From contig NC_057807.1 of the NCBI RefSeq assembly GCF_018294505.1, positions 166,263,582-166,327,581 on the forward strand: a stretch of DNA of 64,000 nucleotides. The letters run 5' to 3'. Made by a program: the position numbers and the translations under genes. This DNA comes from Triticum aestivum. Lineage: Eukaryota > Streptophyta > Magnoliopsida > Poales > Poaceae. Below the pieces are notes generated by a model. It was not told where the DNA came from and did no database searches. It saw only the letters and a list, made by a program, of their open reading frames with translations. Below are positions 42,908-56,723 of this stretch, one piece after another (the stretch's first letter is position 1; each line of letters starts with the position of its first letter).

Positions 42908-44700
42908 TGTTGGGGAACGTAGCAGAAACTCAAAATTTTCCTACGTGTCACCAAAATCTATCTATGGAGAGACCAGCAACGAGTAGAAAGAGAGTGCATC
43001 TACATACCCTTGTAGATCGCTAAGCGGAAGCGTTCAAGTGAACGGGGTTGAAGGAGTCGTTCTCGTCGTGATTCAAATCACCGATGATCAAGTGCCGAAT
43101 GCACGGCACCTCCGCGTTCAACACACGTACAGCCCGGTGACGTCTCCCACGCCTTGATCCAGCAAGGAGAGAGGGAGAGGTTGAGGAAGACTCCATCCAA
43201 CAGCAGCACAACGGCGTGAAAGGAAAAGAAAGAGAAAACAGAAATCATGATCAACTAAGCCCTCTCGAGGGGTGGAGGAGCGTGGCAATCCTGCAGGGCT
43301 TCGCCAAGCACCGCGGGAGAGGAGGAAGACTTGGGAGAGGGGAAGGGCTGCGCCAGAACTTTGTGTTCAGCTCCCATGCGTCTCCCCACTATATATAGGG
43401 GTGGAGGGGCTGGTTTCTTGCCCTCCAAGTCCATTGGGGCGTTGGCCAAGGTGGGAGAAAAGAAATCCCATCATTTCCTTCCTCACCGATTGTTATCCCC
43501 CCTTTTTAGGGATCTTGATCTTATCCCTTCGGGATATGATCTTATTCCTTCTAAGGGGGGATCTTGGTGCGCCTTGACCAGGGGTGTGGGGCCTTGCCCC
43601 CACTACCCACGTCCATGTGGGTCCCCCCATGCAGGTGGGCCCCACTCCGGAACCTTCTAGAACCTTCCCGGTACAATACCGAAAAATCCCGAACATTTTC
43701 CGGTGGCCAAAATAGGACTTCCCATATATAAATCTTTACCTCCGGACCATTCCGGAACTCCTCGTGATGTCCGGGATCTCATCCGGGACTCCGAACAACA
43801 TTCGGTAACCACATACAAACTTCCTTTATAACCCTAGCGTCATCGAACCTTAAGTGTGTAGACCCTACGGGTTCGGGAGACATGTAGACATGACCGAGAC
43901 GTTCTCCGGTCAATAACCAACAGCGGGATCTGGATACCCATGATGGCTCCCACATGTTCCACGATGATCTCATCGGATGAACCACGATGTCAAGGACTTA
44001 ATCAATCCCGTATTCAATTCCCTTTGTCTATCGGTATGTTACTTGCCCGAGATTCGATCGTCGGTATCCAATACCTTGTTCAATCTCGTTACCGGCAAGT
44101 CACTTTACTCGTTCCGTAACACATCATCCCGTGATCAACTCCTTGGTCACATTGCGCATATGATGATGTCCTACCGAGTGGGCCCAGAGATACCTCTCCG
44201 TTTACACGGAGTGACAAATCCCAGTCTCGATCCGCATAAAACAATAGATACTTTCGGAGATACCTGTAGTGCACCTTTATAGTCACCCAGTTACGTTGTG
44301 ACGTTTGATACACCCAAAGCACTCCTACGGTATCCAGGAGTTACACGCTCTCATGGTCGAAGGAAGAGATACTTGACATTGGCAAAGCTCTAGCAAATGA
44401 ACTACACGATCTTTTGTGCTAGTCTTAGGATTGGGTCTTGTCCATCACATCATTCTCCTAATGATGTGATCCCGTTATCAACGACATACAATGTCCATAG
44501 CCAGGAAACCATGACTATCTGTTGATCACAACGAGCTAGTCAACTAGAGGCTCACTAGGGACATATTGTGGTCTATGTATTCACACGTGTATTACGATTT
44601 CCGGATAATACAGTTATAGCATGAATAAAAGACAATTATCATGAACAAGGAAATATAATAATAATACTTTTATTATTGCCTCTAGGGAATATTTCCAACA
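42908..44700 (-). repeat. Left (3') LTR of the Angela-like element
   Basis: 1,793 bp, 49 bp longer than the right LTR because of a different segment at about 43217-43270 (AAAGGAAAAGAAAGAGAAAA onward) where the right LTR has only a GGTGGTGGTGG run. Otherwise nearly identical: four differences in the first 300 bp. Confidence 0.93.
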
Positions 44701-47700
44701 GTCTCCCACTTGCACTAGAGTCAATAATCTAGTTCACATCGCCATGTGATTAACACTCACAGGTCACATCGCCATGTGACTAATACCCAAGAGTTTACTA
44801 GAGTCAGTAGTCTAGTTCACATCACTATGTGATTAACACTCAATGAGTTTTATGTTTGATCATGTTGCTTGTGAGAGAGGTTTTAGTCAACGGGTCTGAA
44901 CCTTTCAGATCCGTGTGTGCTTTACAAATCTCTATGTCATCTCCTAGATGCAGCTACCACGCTCTATTTGGAGCTATTCCAAACAACTATTGTACTTGGA
45001 GCTATTCTAAATTATTGCTCCATTATATGTATCCGGTCTCTCTACTCAGAGCTATCCGGATAGGTGTCAAGCTTGCATCGTCGTAACCTTTACGATGAAC
45101 TCTTTTACCACCTCCATAATCGAGAAAATTCCTTAGTCCACTAGTTACTAAGGATAACTTTGACCGCTGTCCTGTGAGCCATTCTTGGATCACTCTTGTA
45201 CCCCTTGACTGACTCATGGCAAGGCACACTTCAGGTGCGGTACACAGCATAGCATACTGAAGAGCCTACGTCTTAAGCATAGGGGACGACCTTCGTCCTT
45301 TCTCTCTATTCTGCCGTGGTCGAGCTTTAAGTCTTAACTTCGTACCTTACAACTCAGGCAAGAACTCCTTCTTTGACTGGTCCATCTTGAACACCTTCAA
45401 GATCATGTCAAGGTATGTGCTCATTTGAAAGTATTATTAAGCATTTTGATCTATCCTTATAGATCTTGATGCTCAATGTTCAAGTAGCTTAATCCAGACT
45501 TTCCATTGAAAAACACTTTCAAAATAACCCTATATGCTTTCCAGAAATTCTACGTCATTTCTGATCAACAATATGTCAACAACATATACTCATCAGAAAT
45601 TCTATAGTGCTCCCACTCACTTCTTTGGAAATACAAGTTTCTCATAAACTTTGTACAAACCCAAAATTTTTTGATCATCATCAAAGCATACATTCCAACT
45701 CCGAGATGCTCACTCCAGTCCTTAGAAGGATTGCTGGAGCTTTGCATACTTATTAGCATCTTTCGGGATTGACAAAACCTTCCGGTTGTATCACATACAA
45801 CCTTTCCTCATTAAAATCGTCGAGGAAACAATGTTTTGACATCCTATCTGCAAGATTTCATAAATAATGCAGTAATCGCTAATATAATTCCAACAGACTC
45901 TTAGCATCGCTACGAGTGAGAAAATCTCATCGTAGTCAACTCCTTGAACTTGTCGGAAAACATCTTAACGACAAGTCGAGCTTTCTTAATGGTGACATTT
46001 ACCATCATTGTCCGTCTTCCTTTTGAAATCCATCTGTACTCATTAGCCTTACGACCATCGAGCCGTTCTGCCAAATTCTACACTTTGTTTTCATACATGG
46101 ATCCTCTCTCGGATTTTATGGCCTCAAGCCATTTATCGGAATCCGGGCCCACCATCGCTTCTCCATAGCTTGTAGGTTCATTGTTGTCTAGCAACATGAC
46201 CTTCAAGACAAGATTACGTACCACTCTGAAGTAGTACGCATCCTTGTCATCCTACGAGGTTTGGGAGTGACTTGATCCGAAGTTTCATGATCAATATCAT
46301 AAGCTTCCACTTCAATTGGTGTAGGTGCCACAGGAACAACTCCCTGTGCCCTGTCACACACTAGTTTAAGAGATGGTTCAATAACCTCATCAAGTCTCCA
46401 CCATCCTCCCACTCAATTCTTTCGAGAGAAACTTTTCCTCGAGAAAGGACCCGATTCTAGAAACAATCCATATTGCTTTCGGATCTGAATTAGGAGGTAT
46501 ACCCAACTGTTTTGGGTTTCCTATGAAGATGCATTTTATCCGCTTTGGGTTCGAGCTCATCAACCTGAAACTTTTTCATATAAGCGTCGCAGCCCCAAAC
46601 TTTTAAGAAACGACAACTTAGGTTTCTCTAAACCATAATTCATACGGTGTCATCTCATCGGAATTACGTGGTGCCCTATTTAAAGTGAATGTGGTTGTCT
46701 CTAATGCCTAACCCATGAACGATAGTGGTAATTCGATAAGAGACATCATGGTACGCACCATATCCAATAGGGTGCAACTATGATGTTCGGACACACCATC
46801 ACATTATGGTGTTCCAGGCGGTATTAATTGCGAAACAATTTCCACAATGTCTTAATTGTGTGCCAAAACACGTAACTCAGATATTCATCTCTATGATCAT
46901 ATCATAGACATTTTATCCTCTTGTCACAATGATCTGCTACTTCACTCTGAAATTACTTGAACCATTCAATAATTCAGACTTGTGTTTCATCAAGTAAATA
47001 TACTCAACATTTACTCGAATCATCTGTGAAGTAAGAACATAATGATATTCACTGCATGCCTCAGCACTCATTCGACTGCACACATCAAAATGTGTTACTT
47101 CCAACAAGTTGCTATCTTGTTCCATCTTACTGAAAATGAGGCTTTTCAGTCATCTTGCCCATGTGGTATGATTTGCATATCTCAAGTGATTCAAAATCAA
47201 GTGAGTCCGAACGATCCATTTGCATGGAGTTTCTTCATGCATATACACCAATAGACATGGTTTGCATGTCTCAAACTTTTCAAAAACGAGTGAGTCCAAA
47301 GATCCATCAACATGGAGCTTCTTCATGCGTTTTATACCATTATGACTTACATGGCAGTGCCACAAGTAAGTGGTACTATCATTACTATCTTATATCTTTT
47401 GGCATGAAAATGTGTATCACTACGACCGAGATTCAATAAACCATTCCTTTAGGTGCAAGACCATTGAAGGTATTATTCAAAAATAGAGTAACCATTATTC
47501 TCCTTAAATGAATAACCGTATTGCGATAGACATAATCCAATCATGTCTATGCTCAACGCAAACACCAATCTCGGTGGTAGAGGGAGCGTGCGATGCTTGA
47601 TCATATCAACCTTGGAAACACTTCCAACATATATCGCCAGCTCACCTTTAGCTAGTCTCCGTTTATTCTGTAGCTTTTATTTCGAGTTACTAACACTTAG

Positions 47701-49835
47701 CAACCGAACCGGTATCCAATACCCTGGTGCTACTAGGAGTACTAGTAAAGTACACATTAACATAATGTATATCCAATATACTTCTATCGACCTTGCCAGC
47801 CTTCTCATCTACCAAGTATCTAGGGTAATGCTGCTCCAGTGGTTGTTCCCCTTATTACAGAAGCACTTAGTCTCGGGTTTGGGTTCAACCTTGGGTTTCT
47901 TCACTAGAGCAACAGCTGAATTGCCGTTTCATGAAGTATCCCTTTGTTCCCTTGCCCTTCTTGAAACTAGTGGTTTCACCAACCATCAACAATTGATGCT
48001 CCTTCTTGATTTCTACTTTCGCAGTGTCAAACATCATGAATATTTCAAGGATCATCATATCTATCCCTGATATGTTATAGTTAATCACGAAGCTCTAGCA
48101 GCTTGGTGGCAATGACTTTGGGGAAACATCACTATCTCATCTGGAGGATCAACTCCCACTCGATTCAAGTGATTGTTGTGCTTAGACAATCTGAGCACAA
48201 GCTCAACGATTGAGCTTTTCTCCCTTAGTTTGCAGGCTAAGAAAATCGTCGGAGGTCTTATACCTCTTGACGTGGGCACGAGCCTGAAATCCCAATTTCA
48301 GCCCTCGAAACATCTCATATGTTCCGCGACGTTTCGAAAACGTCTTTGGTGCCTCTACTTAAACCATTTAATTGAACTATCACGTAGTTATCAAAACGTG
48401 TATGTCCGATGTTCGCAACATCGACAAACGACATTGGGGTTCAACACACTGAGCGGTGCATTAAGGACATAAGCTTTCTACTGATCGCATAATCGCTACT
48501 ATCAACTTTCAACTATATTTTCTCTAGGAACATATCTAAACAGTGGAACTAAAGCGCGAGCTTACGACATAATTTGCAAAAGGTCTTTTGACTATGTTCA
48601 GGATAATTAAGTTCATCTTATGAACTCCCACTTAGATAGACATCCCTCTGGTCATCTAAGTGATCACATGATCCGAGTCAACTAGGCCGTGTCCGATCAT
48701 CACGTGAGACGGACTAGTCATCATCGGTGAACATCTTCATGTTGATCGTATCTACCATACGACTCATGCTCGACCTTTTGGTCTCCGTGTTCCAAGGCCA
48801 TGTCTGCACATGCTAGGCTCGTCAAGTTAACCCTAAGTGTTTTCGCTGTGTAAAACTGTCTTACACCCGTTGTATGTGAACGTAAGAATCCATCACACCC
48901 GATCATCACGTGGTGCTTAGAAGCGACGAACTGTAGCAACGGTGCACAGTTAGGGGAGAACACTTCTTGAAATTTTGTAAGGGATCATCTTATTTACTAC
49001 CGTCGTCCTAAGCATACAAGATGCATAAACATGATAAACATCACATGCAATCAAATAGTGACATGATATGGCCAATATCATTTTGCTCCTTTTGATCTTC
49101 ATCTTCGGGGCTCCATGATCATCATCGTCACCGGCATGACACCATGATCTCCATCATCATGATCTCCATCATCGTGTCTTCATGAAGTTGTCACGCCAAC
49201 GACTACTTCTACTTCTATGACTAACGCGTTTAGCAATAAAGTAAAGTAGTTTACATGGCGTTCTTCAATGACACGCAGGTCATACAATAAATAAAGACAA
49301 CTCCTATGGCTCCTGCCGGTTATCATACTCATCGACATGCAAGTCGTGAATCCTATTACAAGAACATGATCAATCTCATACATCACATATCATTCATCAC
49401 ATTCTTCTTGGCCATATCACATCACATAGCATACCCTGCAAAAACAAGTTAGACGTCCTCTAATTGTTGTTGCATGTTTTACGTGGCTGCTATGGGTTTC
49501 TAGCAAGAACGTTTCTTACCTACGCAAGACCACAACGTGATATGCCAATTGCTATTTACCCTTCATAAGGACCCTTTTCATCGAATCCGTTCCGACTAAA
49601 GTGGGAGAGACTGGCACCCGCTAGCCACCTTATGCACCAAGTGCATGTCAATCGGTGGAACCTGTCTCACGTAAGAGTACGTGTAAGGTCGGTCCGGGCC
49701 GCTTCATCCCACAATACCGTCGAAACAAGATTGGACTAGTAACGGTAAGCATATTGAACAACATCAACGCCCACAACTACTTTGTGTTCTACTCGTGCAA
49801 AGAATCTACGCAATAGACCTAGCTCATGATGCCAC
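44701..49835 (-). pseudogene. Decayed internal region of the Angela-like element
   Basis: No ORF above 175 codons, and those present are in arbitrary frames. Minus-strand traces of Copia pol remain: near 46700-46420 a stop-ridden stretch reads TLNRAPRNSDEMTPYELWF, a WGC-like segment and IGNPKQLGIPPNSDPKAIW (integrase C terminus). 46860-46740 resembles the HHTVVGCTL-like and MMSLIELPLSF-like part of integrase. 45780-46170 and 47150-47370 show scattered RT and pre-integrase residues. The gag region (about 48100-49800) is not readable. The element could move only with proteins supplied in trans. Confidence 0.65.
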
Positions 49836-51579
49836 TGTTGGGGAACGTAGCAGAAACTCAAAATTTTCCTACGTGTCACCAAGATCTATCTATGGAGAGA
49901 CCAGCAACGAGTAGAAAGAGAATGCATCTACATACCCTTGTAGATCGCTAAGCGGAAGCGTTCAAGTGAACGGGGTTGAAGGAGTCGTTCTCGTCGTGAT
50001 TCAAATCACCGATGATCAAGTGCCGAACGCACGGCACCTCCGCGTTCAACACACGTACAGCCCGGTGACGTCTCCCACGCCTTGATCCAGCAAGGAGAGA
50101 GGGAGAGGTTAAGGAAGACTCCATCCAACAGCAGCACAACGGTGTGGTGGTGGTGGAGGAGCGTGGCAATCCTGCAGGGCTTCGCCAAGCACCGCGGGAG
50201 AGGAGGAAGACTTGGGAGAGGGGAAGGGCTGCGCCAGAACTTCGTGTTCAGCTCCCATGCGTCTCCCCACTATATATAGGGGTGGAGGGGCTGGTTTCTT
50301 GCCCTCCAAGTCCATTGGGGCGTTGGCCAAGGTGGGAGGAAAGAAATCCCATCATTTCCTTCCTCACCGATTGTTATCCCCCCTTTTTAGGGATCTTGAT
50401 CTTATCCCTTCGGGATATGATCTTATTCCTTCTAAGGGGGGATCTTGGTGCGCCTTGACCAGGGGTGTGGGGACTTGCCCCCACTACCCACGTCCATGTG
50501 GGTCCCCCCATGCAGGTGGTCCCCACTCCGGAACATTCTAGAACCTTCTCGGTACAATACCGAAAAATCCCGAACATTTTCCGGTGGCCAAAATAGGACT
50601 TCCCATATATAAATCTTTACCTCCGGACCATTCCGGAACTCCTCGTGACGTCCGGGATCTCATCCGGGACTCAGAACAACATTCGGTAACCACATACAAA
50701 CTTCCTTTATAACCCTAGCGTCATCGAACCTTAAGTGTGTAGACCCTACGGGTTCGGGAGACATGTAGACATGACCGAGACGTTCTCCGGTCAATAACCA
50801 ACAGCGGGATCTGGATACCCATGATGGCTCCCACATGTTCCACGATGATCTCATTGGATGAACCACGATGTCAAGGACTTAATCAATCCCGTATTCAATT
50901 CCCTTTGTCTATCGGTATGTTACTTGCCCGAGATTCGATCGTCGGTATCCAATACCTTGTTCAATCTCGTTACCGGCAAGTCACTTTACTCGTTCCGTAA
51001 CACATCATCCCGTGATCAACTCCTTGGTCACATTGCGCATATGATGATGTCCTACCGAGTGGGCCCAGAGATACCTCTCCGTTTACACAGAGTGACAAAT
51101 CCCAGTCTCGATCCGCATAAAACAATAGATACTTTCGGAGATACCTGTAGTGCACCTTTATAGTCACCCAGTTACGTTGTGACGTTTGATACACCCAAAG
51201 CACTCCTACGGTATCCAGGAGTTACACGCTCTCATGGTCGAAGGAAGAGATACTTGACATTGGCAAAGCTCTAGCAAATGAACTACACGATCTTTTGTGC
51301 TAGTCTTAGGATTGGGTCTTGTCCATCACATCATTCTCCTAATGATGTGATCCCGTTATCAACGACATCCAATGTCCATAGCCAGGAAACCATGACTATC
51401 TGGTGATCACAACGAGCTAGTCAACTAGAGGCTCACTAGGGACATATTGTGGTCTATGTATTCACACGTGTATTACAATATCCGGATAATACAGTTATAG
51501 CATGAATAAGACAATTATCATGAACAAGGAAATATAATAATAATACTTTTATTATTGCCTCTAGGGCATATTTCCAACA
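49836..51579 (-). repeat. Right (5') LTR of the Angela-like element
   Basis: 1,744 bp. On the plus strand it starts TGTTGGGGAACGTAGCAGAA and ends GGGCATATTTCCAACA. Minus-strand TATATATAG-type sequence at about 50271-50279 is the probable promoter TATA region. ORFs inside it duplicate those in the left LTR and are not genes. Confidence 0.93.
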
Positions 51580-51584
51580 AAGAT

Positions 51585-52415
51585 ATGTTTCATGAGCTTG
51601 ATGAAAATGATGGTCCTCGAAAGTATGTCACTTTCGGTGACAACTCAAAGGGTAAGGTGGTTGGCCTCGGTAAGGTGGCCATATCACATGATAGCTCCAT
51701 ACAAAATGTCATGCTCGTTGAATCTCTTGGCTACAACTTACTTTCAGTATCTAGACTTGCTGATTTCGGTTTCAATGTCCTATTTACTGAAGTAGATTGC
51801 CAAGTGTTTCATAGAGATAATCATAAAATGGTCTTTACCGGTGTACGTAGAGGTGACCTATACATTGTTGATTTCACTAAAAAGGCTCAACCTAGAACTT
51901 GCTTTATTGCTAAATCCTCTAAAGGTTGGTTATGGCATAGACGATTAGGTCATGTTGGCATGCGAAACCTTGACAAGCTTATTAAAGGAAATCATATCCT
52001 TGGCGTTAACGATGTCATATTTGATAAGGATAGACTTTGCAGCGCCTGTCAAGCAGGTAAACAGGTTGGGCGGAGGCATCTCGTAAAGAACATCATGACT
52101 ACAAGGAGGCCACTCGAGCTACTTCACATGGATCTTTTTGGTCCCAACGCCTACAAAAGTCTCGGTGGAAATTCTTTTGGTCTAGTTATAGTTGATGATT
52201 TTTCAAGATTTACGTGGGTGTTCTTTCTCGATGATAAATCACAGGTTCAAAAGATCTTCAAAAACTTCACTAGGAAGGTCCAAAATCAATTTGAAGTGAA
52301 GATCAAGAAGGTTCGCAGCGACAATGGAACGGAGTTCAAGAACGCAAATGTGGACACCTTTCTTGATGAAGAAGGGATTTCACATGAGTTCTCGGATACG
52401 TACACACCTCAGCAA
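51585..52415 (+). pseudogene. SIRE-like protease end and integrase core
   Basis: Continues the frame cut at 42907: MFHELDENDGPRKYVTFGDN, pre-integrase LWHRRLGHVGMRNLDKLIKG with the zinc-binding CSACQAGKQ, and integrase core with LLHMDLFGPN, GLVIVDDFSRFTWVFFL and VRSDNGTEFKN (D, D, E positions present). A single-base deletion near 52415 (CAGCAAATGG where QQNG would need one more A) shifts the frame. The first ten residues of the 305-codon ORF come from the Angela LTR. Confidence 0.88.
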
Positions 52416-52417
52416 AT

Positions 52418-54405
52418 GGAGTTGTTGAGAGGAAGACCGGACGCTCATCGAAATGGCGAGAATGATGCTTGATGAGTACAAGACGCCGAAGCACTTTTGG
52501 GCGGAAGCGGTTGAGACAACTTGTCACGCAACAAATCACTTGTATCTTCACAAGCTACTCCGCAAGACGGCATACGAGCTTCTCACCGGTAACAAACCCC
52601 AAGCTGGATACTTTCGAGTATTCGGCTCAAAGTGCTACATTCTTGATAAACATCGTCGTTCTAAATTTGCTCCTAAGTCTCATGAAGGTTTCCTACTTGG
52701 TTATGGCTCAAACTCTCACACCTACCGTGTCTACAACAATTTCACCCGGAAGGTTGAAGAAATGGTAGATGTGAAGTTTGATGAATCTAATGGCTCGCAA
52801 GTAGAGCAATTGCCAATTGATGTAGGAGACAAAGATCCCTCGGAAGCAATCCAAGACTTGTCTATTGGCAAGATTCGTCCAGCGGAGGTGAAGGAGAGTA
52901 CCTTGTCCGTCCAAGTGGAAGCTTCTACCTCACGACAAGGTGAACCAAGAGTTGATATGGAAGCATCCACAAGTGGGACACACCAAGATGAAGAAAATGA
53001 GAAAGTGCACCAAGACGAACGTCAACAACCTCCTTCTCCACCACGACAAGAGAACGACAACGCCAACAATGAAGAAGGCCAAGAAGAAGAACAAGATGAA
53101 GGAGATGTTCAACCAAGACCCAAGCAAAATCTTTCACGAGTTCGAGAAAGAATTGCTAAAGACCATCCCATCGAGCAAATCTACAATGATATTCAAACCG
53201 GGAGAATCACTCGCTCTAAAACTCGTTTAGCTAACTTTTGTGAACACTATTCATTCATCTCTAGCATTGAACCTATGAAGGTTGAAGAAGCATTGGAAGA
53301 TCCGGATTGGATAAACTCTATGCATGAAGAGCTACACAACTTTGAGAGAAATCAACTTTGGACATTGGTTGAGAAGCCCGACAACAACCACAACATCATC
53401 GGTACCAAATGGGTGTTTCGCAACAAGCAAGATGAAGATGGACAAGTAGTTCGCAACAAAGCACGTCTCGTCGCCCAAGGCTACACACAAGTCGAAGGTA
53501 TGGACTATGGTGAGACTTATGCTCCCGTTGCTAGACTTGAGTCCATTCGCATCTTACTTGCCTATGCTAATCACCATGATATCACTTTATACCAAATGGA
53601 CATTAAAAGTGATTTTCTAAATGGTGAGATAGAGGAGGAAGTATATGTTAAGCAACCTCCCGGCTTTGTTAATCCTAAGAAACATGATCATGTTTACAAA
53701 CTTCACAAAGAGCTTTATGGTCTTAAACAAGCTCCTAGAGCGTGGTATAAATGCTTGACCAAGTTCCTTATTGAAAAAGGCTTTGAAATTGGGAAAATTT
53801 ATTTTACTCTTTTTACTAAAAGGGTTAATGGAGAACTATTTGTGTGCCAAATCTATGTTGATGATATTATATTTGGTTCAACTAACCCTCATTTTAGTGA
53901 GAAGTTTGGAAAGCTAATGTCGGAGAAGTTTGAGATGTCTATGATGAGTGAACTCAAATTCTTTCTTGGTTTGCAAATCAATCAAACTAAGGAAGGTACC
54001 TTTGTCTCTCAAACGCAGTACACCAAGGACTTATTCAAGAAGTTCAATATGCAAGAATGCAAAGGTATGACTACACCCATGCCTTCTAGTGGACATCTTG
54101 ATTTGACCAAAGATGGTGAACCGGTTGATCAAAAGGTTTATCGCTCCATGATTGGTTCATTGTTATATCTATGTGCTTCACGTCCCGATATCATGCTAAG
54201 TGTGTGCATGTGTGCACGATATCAAGCTGCTCCTAAAGAATGTCATCTTAAGGCCGTGAAAAGGATAGTGAGATACTTAATCCATACACCAAACTTTGGC
54301 ATTTGGTATCCAAAGAGGGCCTCTTTCGATCTTGTTGGCTACTCCGACTCGGACTATGCCGGTGACAAGGTTGATAGAGAGTCCACTTCGGGTACTTGTC
54401 GGTAG
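52418..54405 (+). pseudogene. SIRE-like integrase C terminus and reverse transcriptase
   Basis: A 650-codon open stretch from 52453. Residues 1-110 are the integrase C terminus ([47 protein letters not shown]). An acidic linker follows (about 130-260). RT runs from about 285: [73 protein letters not shown] and [20 protein letters not shown] with the catalytic YVDD. It enters RNase H ([18 protein letters not shown]) and ends at a frameshift near 54400. RT itself looks intact. Confidence 0.9.
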
Positions 54406-54799
54406 ATCACTTGTGTCTTGGTCTTCCAAGAAACAAAACTCGGTATCCTTATCCACCGCCGAAGCGGAATACATTGCCGCTGGTTCATGTTGTGCTCAAT
54501 TACTTTGGATGACCCAAACTCTTAAAGATTATGGGATATATGTGAAACATGTTCCATTACTTTGTGACAATGAAAGTGCTACCAAGATTGCTCACAATCC
54601 CGTGCAACACTCTCGAACTAAGCATGTTGAAGTTCGTCATCATTTCATTCGAGATCATGTTGCCAAAGGGGACATAAATCTTAAGCATGTTCGCACCGAA
54701 AAACAATTAGCGGATATTTTCACTAAACCACTTGATGAGAAAGTGTTTTGCAGGTTAAGAGGTGAATTGAACATCATTGATGCTTCAAACTTGGAGTAG
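54406..54799 (+). pseudogene. SIRE-like RNase H, C-terminal part
   Basis: In a new frame: RSLVSWSSKKQNSVSLSTAE, AEYIAAGSCCAQLLWMTQTL, LLCDNESATKIAHNP, TKHVEVRHHFIRDH, KQLADIFTKPLDE, stop at 54799. All the usual Copia RNase H signatures follow the RT frame with only a small deletion at the junction (residues FLG are expected before GRSL). Confidence 0.88.
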
Positions 54800-56723
54800 G
54801 AACTCCATTGGATACATGCAAGACACGAGTCTATGACTAATCCTTGATATTTCTCTTATGATGATTATCTTATGTCTTGGATATATTTGCACCTTGCATG
54901 TTATCTAACCCATGTAGGTACTTGGATGAATCTAAATCTATGAGATCGCAACTCACTCACATCTTGAGCAATCTCTACATCACCTAGTCTCTACACAAAG
55001 GTGGTTGAAGCCAAGGAAGCACGGAACCATTCAAACATATCCTTTGACAAATTTGTTATTGTTTATCATGATTGTCATTTTGGACACACAAGTGCTCTTC
55101 CTTGCAAAAACTAACCCATGTAGGTAGATGAACTCAAATTCCAAGTGGTGCTCCCAACTCTTGATGAGCTACATCAACCTTGAGCAACCCACACAAGTTC
55201 AACTACATGATTACAAACACCACCACCACCCAAGGTATGTTATTCCATCTTAGAGAAGCTTTACTTCAAGTCATGAGTCAAAGCAACTCGACAAGATGTG
55301 AATACATCAAGATTCTTAAACGAAAAATGGTAACCCCATCTTGAGCTTAAACAATGAGTATGACCTATGATCAAGTGATCTCACTTGACTCCTAAGTCAA
55401 TATACTCTAACATAGGTGACTTTGTCGCCGACCATCTCTAGATGAAGTTTTCTTGTGTTCTTTTCTGTGCTCTTGCATTTGTCTCATGCATATCTGTTTC
55501 CCCTTTCAAAAAAAAACTTCTTCATCTAGATTTATTTTCTTTTCTTTTCTTTTCTATTTGTTCAGCATTCCCTGCATCCAATTCATTACAAATCTTTCAG
55601 TTAATTCCTTGCAAATCTTTGTGAGATCTTACTTGTCTAGTGAGCTAAGGTGACAAGTGTTTTCTCTGTGATGAACTCGATCACACCGGTCTCTTGTTTT
55701 CGGTCTATCCGAATTCTTTCGGTGCAACCGAAGCATACCACTCGGTGCCACCGATTTCACTACAGGAAAGATATTTTGCCACTTGTTCCTGCATTACCTT
55801 TGATCCAGCTCCACTCAATGAATCTTGTCCTCTACAAGCATCACATTTACCTTAGTGCTTTGTGGTGTGACTCGAGGACCAAACCCATTCACGACAAATT
55901 CTAGAAGACCCTTCTTGGAAATTGATGTCAAAGCGGGAGAGAGAGATCACATCAAAGCTTAATCATATATCTAGGGGGAGAGAATACTCAAGGAGAGAGT
56001 AATCTTCCAGGATCCCAGATGCTTGGTGTTCAAGAGGAGAGATGCCACATGTCTTCTTGAGGGGAAAGACATGTTCATATGTGCTTATTTGCATTAGCTC
56101 TGCTCATTTGTTTCTTTGAGCTCTGGTTTTCTGTTCCCTATCTTCTCCCAGTATCCCTTGCTAGATTCAGGGGGAGCAAGACATCTAAGGGAAAGAAATT
56201 CTTAAATTCATTGCACATCTTTACCTTTGGGGACATGTCTATATCAAATGTGGTACTCAGTACTCACTCTCTACATGTCATCCCAGTCTTGGTACTCTTG
56301 TGGTTTCTTTTTGTTTGCTCTGGCCAGTAGGTGTATCTGTGTTATCTAACCTTGTTTACGCAGGTTCATTCCATCCTAAGCCAACTCAAGACCACAAGGT
56401 AAGTATATGCATCACAATCATGTGTATGAGGAATTCTTGCTGATGTACATATTGTTTGCAAGAAGGACTCATGAGCATGAAGGTACATTTCCCATATTCA
56501 CATCTTTTTCTCTGATGCATATAGACAAGATACATGTAACACATTACCTACTCTGTCATGGTTATGCTCTCACATGCTTCTATATTCCATATTCAGATGA
56601 TTGCATACATGTAGGGGGAGCCTATGCATGTTACATGTCTTTCCAAAGCTTTACTGGTTATTCTCTATATCTTTATCTAAAGCTTTGATGTATGTTGTCA
56701 TCAATTACCAAAAAGGGGGAGAT
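54800..56723 (+). other. SIRE-like region between pol and 3' LTR, no intact env-like ORF
   Basis: 1.9 kb of spacer. In SIRE/Maximus elements this region may hold an env-like ORF; here only short ORFs are open, one with a hydrophobic start (MKFSCVLFCALAFVSCISVS, 55442) and no further support. Four polypurine-like tracts occur (about 55973 GGGGGAGAG, 56168 GGGGGAGCAAG, 56612 GGGGGAGCC, 56714 GGGGGAGAT), the last adjoining the LTR. A few CGGT..ACCG palindromes lie at 55700-55755. Confidence 0.6.
56709..56723 (+). other. Polypurine tract of the SIRE-like element
   Basis: CAAAAAGGGGGAGAT directly before the 3' LTR start at 56724. It is the expected primer for plus-strand DNA synthesis. Confidence 0.8.

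Larger units (their letters stand above)
42908..51579 (-). mobile_element. Angela/WIS/BARE1-like Copia retrotransposon, minus strand
   Basis: LTRs 42908-44700 and 49836-51579. The minus-strand LTR starts TGTTGGAAATATTCCCTAGA, the signature of the Angela/WIS/BARE1 group. Exact TSD AAGAT (42903-42907, 51580-51584). The minus-strand polypurine tract CAAGTGGGAGAC adjoins the left LTR; the primer-site position at the right LTR reads TGGCATCATGAGC, a decayed form of TGGTATCAGAGC. Total length 8,672 bp is as expected for the group. The interior contains no long ORF, only stop-ridden traces of pol. Confidence 0.93.

Noticed and set aside
44856..45086. Short ORFs near the left Angela LTR as genes
   Set aside because: They fall in the decayed interior, in arbitrary frames, without any domain.
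47543..48070. 175-codon plus-strand ORF in the Angela-like element
   Set aside because: Runs antisense to the element's pol and matches no family; opened by decay of the opposite strand.
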